A stretch of 64,000 nt of DNA, from NCBI GenBank assembly GCA_946122785.1, contig CAMGYJ010000002.1, positions 25,270,492 through 25,334,491 of the forward strand, given 5' to 3'. The stretch comes from Linum tenue. Taxonomy: Eukaryota; Streptophyta; Magnoliopsida; Malpighiales; Linaceae. Shown here piece after piece: positions 1-9,277 of the stretch; the first letter of the stretch is position 1, and the number at the start of each line of letters is the position of its first letter. Both the position numbers and the translations under genes were made by a program. Under the pieces are notes generated by a model, which did not search any database, was not told the origin of the DNA, and worked only from the letters and a program-made list of their open reading frames with translations.

Positions 1-1619
1 TAATATGGGGATCCAATATCCCCATATATATTCCTATTAGTGACAGAGTGACTCTCGACTCTCACATATAAAGCTGAGGCTTGAGAGGAGGACACATACA
101 TGGAACACAAGTAATAAAAGGAGCCTCTTCATTCCCACATCTGATATTTGCATATGATAGTATTTTCTTTATCATAGTCACTACAACATAATGCACATAA
201 ATAAAGGAAATCGTAACCATCTATTAAGAAGAATTGGGGCAGAAGGTGAACTTGTCAAAAACATAAATTTCTTTTACACCTAATTTGGATGAGCAAAGGA
301 AGAGAAGCTTGGCAGGGCTTATGAGAATGAAGAAAATGGATGCTCGTGTAAGATATCTTGAGCTTCCAACTGCAATATGAAGGGAGAAGAACTATGAATT
401 TAAATACCTAGTGGATAGGGTGAGAAAGAAGGTCAAGTTAAGGAAGAGTCGACTCATTTCTAATGCAGTTAAGGAGATACTGATAAAAGTTGTGGCCGAG
501 CACATGGGATGTATGCCTTGTTCATTTCCATAATTCATACGAGTGTTATGAGGAAATCCAGAGAATACAGTCTAATTTTGGTGGGGACAGAAACAACAAG
601 AGATGCGAACTCACTGAAAAAGTTGGAAGGAGCTCTATCGACCAAAGAAAGAGGGGGAAATGAGATTTAGAGAGCTTGAAGGTTTTAATATGTAGGAAAA
701 TACAATTTATTAGCCAAATCTTTTGAAATACAAAATATTTACCAAATCTTTTGTAAGGCATCAAAGTGTTATCCATTTTATGTTACCGTTAGTAATTTTT
801 TAACTCATTTCTTAGTTATAATACTAAAATTTTAGAATGTTGACATCCACGTATCTCTTTCAAGTCATTATCATGATTTCAAGTCAATATTACTAACAAA
901 ACTGCCAACGAAAAGTAAACATTTGGCTAATATTTTGTATTTTGAAAGGTTTGGCTAATAATTTGAAAATTTTGAAAGGGTTGGTTAATAAATTGCATTT
1001 ACCGTTAATATGTCACTGCTTAGTAAGTAAGTTTGGAATATGATCAAGAATTCCAATTCCCTGGTGGGTGTGTCCTAAAAGCTAAGTATTATCCTAACCA
1101 GGATATACTAGAAGCAAATGAGGCATATAACCCCAATTATGCTTGAAGAAGTATCATGGCATCAAAAAGTTTGGTAACATCATGATCAAGATGGAAAGTG
1201 GGTAACGAATCTAACATACAAGTGTGGAAGGATAAATGGTGATGGAGGAAGATAATCCATGTTTGGCATGAAGTCCTGCTACAAACATCCCTCCTATAAT
1301 TATTTTTTAGCTAATTAATCACATCTAAAGAGTGTGGAGACAAGACTTACTCCAAGCACATTTTAATCTGTCAAATAGAGTCAGAACACTGATTACTATG
1401 ATTTCCAATAAGCACAAGTTGACCAGTTACTTTGGGGAGTGGAAATGTGTGGACCATACATAGTGAGGAGAGCATACTTCTAATGATAAATACTACTCCA
1501 AAAGACAACGGGGAAAGATATATACTAGTTAACAATAATCAGGTCGGGAAATTTGAACACAAGCTTACAGCGTACGCCTTACGTACGCTAGCCTTTGCCA
1601 TATATATATATATATATAT
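1..1619. other. AT-rich intergenic DNA, no gene recognised
   Basis: No ORF here looks like a conserved protein and no RNA gene is visible. The one structure seen is a pair of imperfect inverted arms at about 695-760 and 918-1010, listed separately. The stretch ends in a (TA)n tract directly before the first MITE at 1620. Confidence 0.6.
695..1010. repeat. candidate MITE-like inverted repeat
   Basis: The left arm reads caatttattagccaaatc and the right arm holds the complement of related words (ggctaataatttg, taataaattg). The arms are 60-90 bases long, imperfect, and face each other across about 160 bases. This is the usual form of a decayed short inverted-repeat transposon, but no clear target duplication was found. 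Confidence 0.35.
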
Positions 1620-2033
1620 GGTGATGTCTTCGGTGCACTCACTTTTTTTGTGCATTCAGTGCACTCGCTTCGTAACCGTCATTTTAAACATGTGATGTAT
1701 GTCAAAATGATATCAATCCTCACTTATGATGTGATGAACAATAACGCACATGAATTTGCATAAAAACCATTAAAGATTTACTTTAATTTGAAGGATTTAG
1801 AGTTTAAAGATTTAGGGATAGGGTTAGGGTTTACAGTTTGGGGTTTAGGGATAGAACTCAAAATTGGAGGTCTAGGGCTTAGGGTAATGCTCTAATTAGT
1901 TGTTATCATATATTATATCATCATATTACACTAATTCTACAAATTAAAATTCAAAATCTGACACCTTAAGACTAGTTTTTGAGTTAGGTGCATTGAACGC
2001 ACTCATTTTTGTGAGTGCACCGAAGTAGTCACC
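1620..2033 (+). mobile_element. MITE family I, copy A
   Basis: A 414-bp non-coding element with terminal inverted repeats. It starts ggtgatgtcttcggtgcact and ends gtgcaccgaagtagtcacc. A run of (TA)n abuts the left end. The middle carries degenerate plant telomere-like words (tttaggg, ttagggttt). Four further copies of nearly the same length lie at 2885, 21814, 22245 and 23072. There is no ORF, so it would need a transposase from elsewhere. Confidence 0.8.
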
Positions 2034-2848
2034 TATATGCCCGAATGAAGAGCCTAGTTCCTCTCTCAGTACGAAATAGGTCGAGTATGGGCCGACCCTA
2101 TGCCCGAATGAGAGGCGGTCCTAGGTGTGCATATCAGGCGGTCCGGACGCAGATACACATGTGTTGCGCCATTGTGGGGGACCTCGACAGGCTGAAGATG
2201 CAGCGGCCGAGAATGCCATTCAACTGAGGAACTAAGGCTAGCGAGAGCGTAGGGTGAAGGTCGACAAACGCTGGGAGTAGCGTAGGGTGAAGGTCGACTG
2301 AGGTACTAGCGCAGCAGAAGCAAAGAGTGAAGGTTGATGTCGAGGGGCGAAGCGGTATGTGCGCGGTGCACAGCAGGATAGCCCGAGAGACGCGACCGGA
2401 GCCTGTCCATCAGAGGATGGTATCGTATGCAGAAGCACACAATCAGTTCGAGTGTTGCAATACATGCTGCGGAGAGAAGCATTCTTCACCAGCACGAGGA
2501 CGTGCTGCATTATGAGTGGTGGAGAATGTCACGACCCGAAATGTCATGACCGTGTTGATCATCTGAAGAACGCTGCCATCTGGTTTTCTTGCCATGAGAG
2601 GGGTAAAGGGCGCGACATTAGAGATAAGGCGTTGTCTGCCTGTGCATAATTTCTGGCCGAGTCAGGATGTGGCTATGAAGGGGATCGTTGCAAGAAAAGG
2701 CACAACTGGTCGGAGGCTATTTCCGTCTCCCTGATGAGCCCAAGGCAGGGCGAAACCAGTTGGCATGCGTATGCAGAGAGGCTGGTCTTGAGGAATGAGT
2801 GCACCTCAAGACGCCACACGGACTTCGGAAGTCTATGTCCGTGACAAG

Positions 2849-2870
<22 letters not shown>
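2034..2870 (+). mobile_element. GC-rich gypsy (chromovirus-like) remnant
   Basis: This block is far richer in GC than its surroundings and lies between two MITE copies. At about 2518-2540 it reads gtggtggagaatgtcacgac. A purine-rich tract followed by tgtcacgaccc is the usual junction of internal region and 3' LTR in many plant Ty3/gypsy chromoviruses. Short ORFs upstream of the junction end close to it, as a decayed polyprotein C-terminus would. No second LTR or pol motif is visible, so the assignment rests on the junction words and base composition. Confidence 0.35.
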
Positions 2871-2884
<14 letters not shown>

Positions 2885-2886
<2 letters not shown>

Positions 2887-3300
2887 TGGCTACTTCGGCG
2901 CACTCACTTTTTTGGGTGCACTCAGTGCACCCAACTCTAAAAGTGTTCATAATACATCAGATTTTGAACTTTAATTAGTACTCTCAATCTAATATGATGA
3001 TATGACATAGAATCATAACAAATCAATCTATTACCCTAACCCCTTAACCTTCAATTTTGAATCCCAACCCAAAATCCCAAATTGTAAACCTAAACCCTAA
3101 CCCTAAATCCCTAAATCTTAAATCCTTCAAATTCAAGTAATTTTTGAATGATTTTTTTTTTCAAATTCATGTGATTCTTGCTCATAATATCATAAGCAAT
3201 AATTGATACCGTTTTGACATGAATCGCATGCTCAGAATGACAATTATGAGGTGGGTGCACTCAGTGCACCCAAAAAAGTGGGTGCACTGAATACGCCACC
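2885..3300 (-). mobile_element. MITE family I, copy B (reverse orientation)
   Basis: A 416-bp copy in the opposite orientation to copy A, so the telomere-like words read ccctaaa here. Termini are ggtggctacttcggcgcact and gtgcactgaatacgccacc. Long (TA)n tracts flank both ends (2850-2884 and 3301-3322). Confidence 0.85.
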
Positions 3301-3328
3301 ATATATATATATATATATATATACATAT

Positions 3329-3700
3329 GGATGGTTTTATTGTACCTTGAGTAAAATCAAAGGTATAGTATACCTTGAGTAAAAAAAATGACATCTAGAC
3401 CTTGAATTGACCGGAGTTTGGCATCTGGTACTATTCCCAAACCCTTAAAGATCAAAATCTAGTTCTTAATTCTACAAATCTCATCACTAAGATTAATTTA
3501 ATTAGAAACAAAAATCGATGGTCCTGATTTGCCAGAAAATATGCAAAAGATTACATCCAGAATCTTAGGGGTTAGACTCTCTATTTATGATAACTAAGAC
3601 CTAGGGTTCACTCATCAAGGGTTAGGGTATAGTATCATGCCCAAAAATTTGGTTAATTCGAGGTCTAGATAGCGTTTTCTTACTCAGGGTATGTCGTACC
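3329..3700 (+). mobile_element. MITE family II, copy 1, left part (split)
   Basis: This is the left and central part of a second inverted-repeat family, following a (TA)n tract. Its left terminal words (taccttgagtaaaa) face their complement near 3680 (ttttcttactcagggta). It carries the sub-terminal word ggtatagtatcatgccc near 3627. The Athila element at 3701 interrupts it, and the missing right end is at 14655-14692. Confidence 0.65.
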
Positions 3701-5063
3701 TGACTCACTCCTACTGTCACTCTAGAAAATGGCCAAGTGTAACCACTTCCTAAAGCGTAGTATAGCGGGTTTGGGTTTTAATGTCAACCCGGGTCCTAGA
3801 TTTGATGACTACTCGGTGAATTCTTGTTATCTAGCAGTGAAACTTTAGTGCAGGTTCAAGCAAACAAAAACACAAAGCAAGTTAAACGGTTGTTTCAAGT
3901 CGAGAAAGGTCACCCGGATATGGTTCCCCCTAGACTGCAGTTAAGCCGGATTGCAATTTACCAAGTTCAGTTTTCATGAAAGTTATACTGCGGAAGGTTC
4001 TTTAACAGTCTGAAGTCTCGACTAAAGGTCTCCAGACCCTCTCAATCTGAGTCTCTAGCGGGCGACTAACCTCCACTGGAGTAAACAGATTGAGGCCCTA
4101 ACGAACAAAACCTCCTCTACCGAAGTAACTTCGGTACAGAATAGTGAATTGGCTCCTCGACTAAAGTCACCAATTCACTACCTTCAATTAAGGGTGCTCT
4201 ATCAACCTAGGCAGATATTCTCATTCTAGGTCAAAGCAGAAACAACAGGAATTTGATCAGGATTGAAGTCATTCAATCATTCAAGCCTCAATCGAATATA
4301 ATCAATTAATAAACTCTGTACTTGGGTTCATACAATCAGACCTAGCATACAGACCTAGGGTTCTCCATACCCAGATGAATAGGAGAACTACTCCATGGAG
4401 AGAGAAGCAAAAGCATATTCAGATGCGGAAATCATACTATGAAGGATGGATTTCTGCTCCTGGACGTTGATCGGCACTCCTCCAAGCTCAAGCCAAGCTC
4501 CAATGGTGATGAAGATCAAGCTAGGGCACTTGGGAACTCTTGTTCGTCGCTTTCTCTCTCTAGGAATTGCTCGGTCTCTCTGAAACTCGAATCCCCTTCT
4601 CTTTTGGCTGAAATCTGCCTAAAAGGGCATCACTGGGCAAAACACGGTCGAGGGCACGGTCGTGTTTTGCTCCAGCCCGCCCGTGCCTTGCCACGTGTTA
4701 AAAACACGGGCTGCTACTTTGGGAAAACACGGGCGTGCTTGATGATGGACACGGCCGTGTTTTGGGTCAGTCCCGCCCGTGTTTTGAGCTGGTGTAGGAC
4801 AAACGTGGATGAAGCCTCGGCAGTAAAAGCACGGTCCAGGAACACGGCCGTGCTTTGATTTAGGCGCGCCCGTGCTTTGGCTCCAGCTCGACCGAATGAC
4901 TTCCGAATGCCCCGAAACTCGTGCTTAGCCTTTCCTTCGACGTCCGGGACCTGAAATGTGACAAAGTAGCATAACCCGGCGTAAAATAGGCCAAAATACA
5001 CGACTATGCTCCACAAACGGATAAGAACCAAGGGTGCAAACATGTGCAATTTCATCGTTATCA
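3701..5063 (-). repeat. Athila 3' LTR (left copy)
   Basis: A 1363-bp direct repeat of 13291-14654. In element sense it begins TGATAACG and ends in CA. At 4637-4872 it holds an array of GC-rich palindromic words (aaaacacgggc, acggccgtgttttg, gcccgtgttttg). The 139-residue ORF inside it recurs in the other LTR only because the DNA is duplicated and has no sign of coding. Confidence 0.92.
4637..4872 (-). promoter_or_regulatory. palindrome array in the LTR (U3-like)
   Basis: Repeated half-sites AAAACACGGGC and GCCCGTGTTTTG surround full palindromes such as acacggccgtgt. The same array lies in the other LTR (about 14230-14466), and three related modules lie inside the element at 8888-9140. Its position in the LTR fits an upstream promoter region. 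No canonical TATA box is obvious beyond it in element sense. The regulatory role is inferred. Confidence 0.45.
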
Positions 5064-5078
5064 AATTCCCCCACACTT
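5064..5078 (-). other. Athila polypurine tract
   Basis: In element sense the 15 bases read AAGTGTGGGGGAATT and abut the 3' LTR start TGATAACG, the expected place for the plus-strand primer. Confidence 0.8.
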
Positions 5079-6496
5079 AACCATTTGCTTGTCCCCAAGC
5101 AAACCAAGTCAGACACCAGGTAAGCTCAAAACGTTTCAATCAAGCAGGCTTTAGGGCAAATCATATCGGCACAAAACACGTGGATCATACTGGCTTTCGA
5201 TCATTAACACATGGCAACTCCAACGACAACCTAGACAACCACCACAGATGACATTCGAATGCAATAAAGTCGAGCAAAGGAAGAGTTCCCTTCTGTTCAC
5301 CAACCAACATAGACTTGACTCAACCACTTATTCAAAACAGTCACTTCATGCACAAAGCTCAAGATATCAGAATTAAGACCGAGCAATCTAGGTCCTCACC
5401 GGGATAAAGAGTAAAGAGAATATGAGAAAATGAATCGCTCATTTTTGACTAGTGGGGTCAGGACAATTTGATGCGAAAAATGCGCATGTTTATTCTCTCA
5501 ATCCCTAATGTCTCTTCACCATGAATGCAGCCTCTAAATGCTAGAGTTCACATATGGGGTGTCACCACTAACTAATCCGGAGGTCTTAGACACAGGTTCA
5601 GATGACTGGCTAGGGTATTGGACATGGGGAAAAGGCCTTTTAGGTGGTGGAAGTAATAGCACAAGGTTCCACATTTCCAAACCCAACAAAATCACAGTCA
5701 AGCAAACCAGTAACTTTCTTTCTGCTATTCTGCATTACTCAAATTCTTTGGGGCACAAGAGCGAAGGAGGTTATATAAATGTTAGCATTTCCAAGCCAGA
5801 CTGCTAAGAAACACTACTTAATGGGCACTATTCAGATTTTTTGTGGTGGCTCTCTTTTGCTTTCATTTTTGCTTTGATTTTTTTTCCCTTAAGAGAACCA
5901 CCACCTCTGCACATTTTTCAAACACATGCCCAACTTTTAAGCACTACCTCCAACCCTCACATTACATTTAGCAGAAAAAGCAGAAAACATGTAAAAACCA
6001 CTCTGTGGAACCTTCTAAAAGATGCAAAAGGGTGATTTTTCATTGTAGACCGAAAGAAAGGATAACACACGGCTCAAAGGGGCTGGCTAGGGGATATGAC
6101 ACATCAGGACAGTCAATTTGGTCGTGGGCTAATCCTATGCCTCCATCATCTTAGCTAGTGACAACGTGAATGCTACACATCATGGAAGAGGGATCTATCG
6201 CACAAGAAAGAAACGAGCAGGCTCAAATCTCACATGGCTACCTATATGCTCTATCTCTCATTCTGATTCCCTGAACTGGATGCATAAATGACTGTCAAAA
6301 GCAAGTGATCAAATCCAAGTCACAGTTGGTAAGCAAACAATTGAAAACTGAACCCCTACACAACTCTACTACACATCTCAGTCATCATAATAGGTTGTCT
6401 TAGTCACACTCAAGTTGTCATGCATCAAGTCAAAAGCCATTCAATTCACTAATCACATCCACAGTGCCAATACGATCAAACATCAAGCAAACAGCA
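5079..6496 (-). other. Athila 3' internal region, non-coding
   Basis: About 1.4 kb between the env-position ORF and the polypurine tract, with no conserved ORF. A polycytosine run lies near 6582-6592, just beyond the 6497-6550 stem-loop. The remaining stretch to the ORF end (6551-6881) also shows no gene. Confidence 0.6.
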
Positions 6497-6550
6497 GTGC
6501 TTGGAGCCCTCAAATCTCGAGATTTGGACAACGGACTAGGCTCCAAGCAC
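6497..6550 (-). other. stem-loop family, copy 1
   Basis: On the plus strand: outer arm gtgcttggagcc (6497-6508), spacer CT, inner stem caaatc, loop tcga, inner stem gatttg, conserved 12-mer gacaacggacta, outer arm ggctccaagcac (6539-6550). The outer arms pair over 12 bp. Copies at 8161 and 8254 share exactly this layout, with different outer-arm sequence that still pairs. It lies 3' of the env-position ORF in element sense. Function unknown. Confidence 0.75.
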
Positions 6551-6881
6551 CCATACACACGTTCCAATTAATACAAAGAACCCCCCCCCCCCACACTTAA
6601 ATGCGACAATGTCCTCAATGGAGCAGATGGAAGGGGAACGATGTTACCGTGAAATGAGATCAGGAACGGAGATTGGGAGGCAGACCAGTCAATAGCAGGG
6701 GACTGGAAGGGGAACCAGTCCGAGGCACAGAGCTAAAGTCAACAAAAGACACACCCTGGGTGAAAGAACCGGAGTCCCAAGTCTACAATCCAAAATAAAA
6801 TAAAACAAAACCAAACAAAACAACAAGAACATGGAGTCTCAGTCTGGAAAAGAAATCACGGGCATAACCAGGCACTCTCCA

Positions 6882-8093
6882 CTAGAATGCATCGCCACCA
6901 TCGCCGGAAGGTGGGGGGTACTCGTCCTCATAGCCCGGGGACTGCACGAAGGGATAGTGAACTGCGTTCGGGTCCAGACCCAGGTAGGACATAATGTAGT
7001 GCTAGCCGGACATAAGACGGCGGCCGCGGTCCCGCTCACGATCGAGACGGGTGTGAAGGCGCTCCTGGCCGGCCAGAATGCGCTCATTCTGATGAGCGAT
7101 GGCCGCCAACTGATCATAAATGGGCACCACGGGAGCAGGAGACCTGGGTGCATCGGAGGGGCTCGCGGGAGCCTGGGTACGAGGAACAGTACGGCGAGGA
7201 ACCCGGCGTCCCCCAGCTGCGCTGGACTCCGGCTGGTCTCCCTCTGCAGGCGCAGGTGGGCGGGGGAAGCCCACAATCCAGTGCAGACGCCCTTGGCGAG
7301 CCCCCAAATGCTGGGCGCGGAGGGTGGCCTCGCCGAGCGGGGTTGGTCCTTGGACCTGGGTCATCCCGGTGAAGTCGACCCCGTAGTAGCGGGCCAAGGC
7401 GGTGATCACCGGGCCACAGACAAGGTCGCGATCCTGGCTGGCGGAGGCTTTGCCGAACGTCCGGGCAACCACAGAGCCCAGCTGGATGGTGTCCTCAGAG
7501 CGACCCATCGCATGCATAAAGTACAGTGTCTTGAGTGTGACCCAGCTGGACGAGCCGCGGCTGGGGGTATAGGACTGGGTGAGCAGATGGTTGAGGATCC
7601 GCCACTCCGGACGGAGGAGAGTGGCCCGCGTTTGGCTGGCGACGTATTGCTCGTCCACGTAGTTTGGCAGGCAGATCTGCTGGAAGTAAGCCTGGCACGG
7701 AAACTCGGTGGGATCAGTGATGTCCAAGTGCAAGCGCCCGTCGCTGGTGTGCGGGGAGTTGAGCCCAAGTGCATTGGCCAACTCCCAGTAACTGACGGAG
7801 TGCTCCACCCCGCCGAGTGTGAACTGAACCGCATCAGCATGGTCGGCAGACCCCTTCGAGGAGTGGCGAAAGGAAGCGTAGAACTCCCAGACGAGCTCCT
7901 GGTAGGTCGGCTCGGCGAGGCAGAGAAGGCGCCGCCAACCATAGGGGCGAACAACGGCCTCCATCAGCGGCCTGGCATGAAGCGCCTCGAACACCTCAAA
8001 ATCGAGGTGCAGGTGCTCGGAGATGGTGCGGTTACGGATGGTCCGCAGCAGATGGCATTGGGTGATGCTCAACTGGTCGAGGTAGTCTTCCAT
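6882..8093 (-). CDS. Athila env-position ORF (ATHILA ORF-1-like), in-frame TAG at 7002
   Basis: This is an open frame of 363 codons to a TAG at 7002-7004. The same frame continues another 39 codons to a TAG at 6882-6884. The start at 8093 was chosen because it lies just after a good 3' splice site (8098). The frame also extends upstream to a start at 8120. Residues near 55-100 (PTYQELVWEFYASF, then FTLGGVEHSV and ELANALGL) resemble the ATHILA ORF-1 family of unknown function found in Athila elements. The C-terminal third is rich in Pro, Ala, Ser and Arg. No signal peptide or membrane span is evident, so a true envelope role has no support here. The downstream extension is acidic and Pro/Gly-rich with plausible codon use, so the first TAG may be a recent mutation. 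It sits between integrase and the polypurine tract. A long plus-strand frame over the same bases is a shadow. Confidence 0.65.
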
Positions 8094-8160
8094 GATCCTG
8101 CAAAGCACAAGGATGTACAAGTGGCAAACAAGCGAACAGGGTCAATGTTAGTCAAAACCA

Positions 8161-8212
8161 CACCGGGAGCCCTCATATCGAAAGATATGGACAGTGGACT
8201 AGACTCCCGGTG
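8161..8212 (-). other. stem-loop family, copy 2
   Basis: Outer arms caccgggagcc (8161-8171) and gactcccggtg (8202-8212) pair with one mismatch. Spacer CT, inner stem catatc, loop gaaa, inner stem gatatg, then gacagtggacta. Relative to copies 1 and 3 the inner stem has changed on both sides together (AAATC/GATTT to ATATC/GATAT), which is a compensatory change. Confidence 0.75.
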
Positions 8213-8253
8213 AAACAAACATACCCATCACACGAGAATCACACAACCAAACT

Positions 8254-8305
8254 CACCGGGGACCCTCAAATCGAGCGATTTGGACAGTGGACTAGGCCCC
8301 CGGTG
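8254..8305 (-). other. stem-loop family, copy 3
   Basis: Outer arms caccggggacc (8254-8264) and ggcccccggtg (8295-8305) pair with one mismatch. Spacer CT, inner stem caaatc, loop gagc, inner stem gatttg, then gacagtggacta. It lies 41 bases from copy 2, in the same predicted intron. Confidence 0.75.
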
Positions 8306-8872
8306 AAATAAACACCAATTTCGAACCAAAAAGGACCAATCGATCCACCACACACAAAACCACACAAGCCCGCATACAATGCCAACATGCAAATGGTAGG
8401 CCGAATAACTGAAATCCCGAGACAAAAATATAGCATGCAAAGAACGCCATCGGCCTACCAAAACGTTCCCAAATCATGCCACAATCAGAAGTTCTTCACC
8501 TAACTCTAGGTATCGATTCTCCAAAAAGAAAAGAAAAGGCAAAGAGAACACACCTGGAGACGCAAGTAGATACCGTGAGAGAGGTGAAGAAAGTGGAAGA
8601 AAACACCCCAAGTCGCCGGAAAACACACAGGAGACTCGCCAGAGAACTCGCCGGCGGTGACCCAACCTCGGCCAAACAAGCCCAAACCTTTGGGGATTGT
8701 GCTCCTCGACGCTAGGAGCGTGGGGGCGGTCGCGGTTTGTGATTTGGAGGTCGGGAGAGGGAGTTATGGCCGGAAAATAGAAGGAGAAGAGGAAAAGGCC
8801 GAGTTTCCGGCGAGAGAGGCGGTGAGGATTTTGAAAAAAATGAATCTGGTGGGAGGGGGGGCTGAAAATTGA

Positions 8873-9140
8873 CTTTTATAGGGGGGAGTAAAACACGGGC
8901 GGGCCAGAACACGGCCGTGTTCTGAGTGTGCCGCGCCCGTGTTTTTACTGCCGAGGGCGTGCCCCTCGCCTTTTAAAACACGGGCGGGCTGGGGGCAAAA
9001 CACGGCAGTTTTTTAACCCCCTGTTGCCCGTGCTTTTACTGCCGAGAGCAGTGCAGGCCACCTTTTAAAACACGGGCGGGCAGGGGCCAAAACACGGCCG
9101 TGTTTTGAACCCCTGCTGCCCGTGTTTTTACTGCCGAGCC
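8873..9140 (-). promoter_or_regulatory. internal promoter-like module: palindromes plus TATA
   Basis: Three modules, starting near 8888, 8980 and 9068, each contain aaaacacgggcgggc, a central palindrome around acggccgt and the closing half gcccgtgtttttactgccga. In element sense a TATA-like CTATAAAAG (8881-8873) follows directly. Next come about 320 bases of pyrimidine-rich leader, the predicted intron, and the env-position ORF. The LTRs carry the same palindrome words, so this looks like a duplicated promoter placed before the ORF. Promoter activity is inferred. Confidence 0.5.
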
Positions 9141-9277
9141 CAATCTGCATTTTTTTCAAAATTCCAATTTCAAACCACCAAAACTCATTCATGCCCCGGC
9201 TCTAAAATTTACCCTATCACATATTAAAACGAACCGCCCGAGGCACGAAATACTTTCCAGACAGACTCCAGACAGAC

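Larger units (their letters stand above)
8098..8553 (-). other. predicted intron in the leader of the env-position ORF
   Basis: In element sense a donor CTCCAG|GTGTG (exon end at 8554) and an acceptor TTTGCAG|GATCATGG (exon start at 8097) bracket 456 bases directly before the start codon at 8093. Two of the three stem-loops lie inside. Splicing is predicted from consensus only. Confidence 0.45.

Noticed and set aside
1780..1880. Interstitial telomere repeat (tttaggg words)
   Set aside because: The words recur at the same internal place in all five family I MITEs, so they belong to the element and do not mark a chromosome fusion.
6882..8093. True retroviral envelope protein
   Set aside because: Only the position fits. 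No signal peptide, membrane span or fusion-type region is visible, and the similarity is to the ATHILA ORF-1 family of unknown role.
6831..8213. 460-codon plus-strand frame across the env-position ORF
   Set aside because: It lies on the reverse strand of a frame with family-like motifs. Its composition is that of a shadow of GC-rich coding DNA, with no recognisable domain.
6497..8305. Hammerhead or twister ribozyme in the stem-loops
   Set aside because: The conserved hammerhead core (CUGAUGA and GAAA) is absent on both strands. No convincing twister match could be made by eye.
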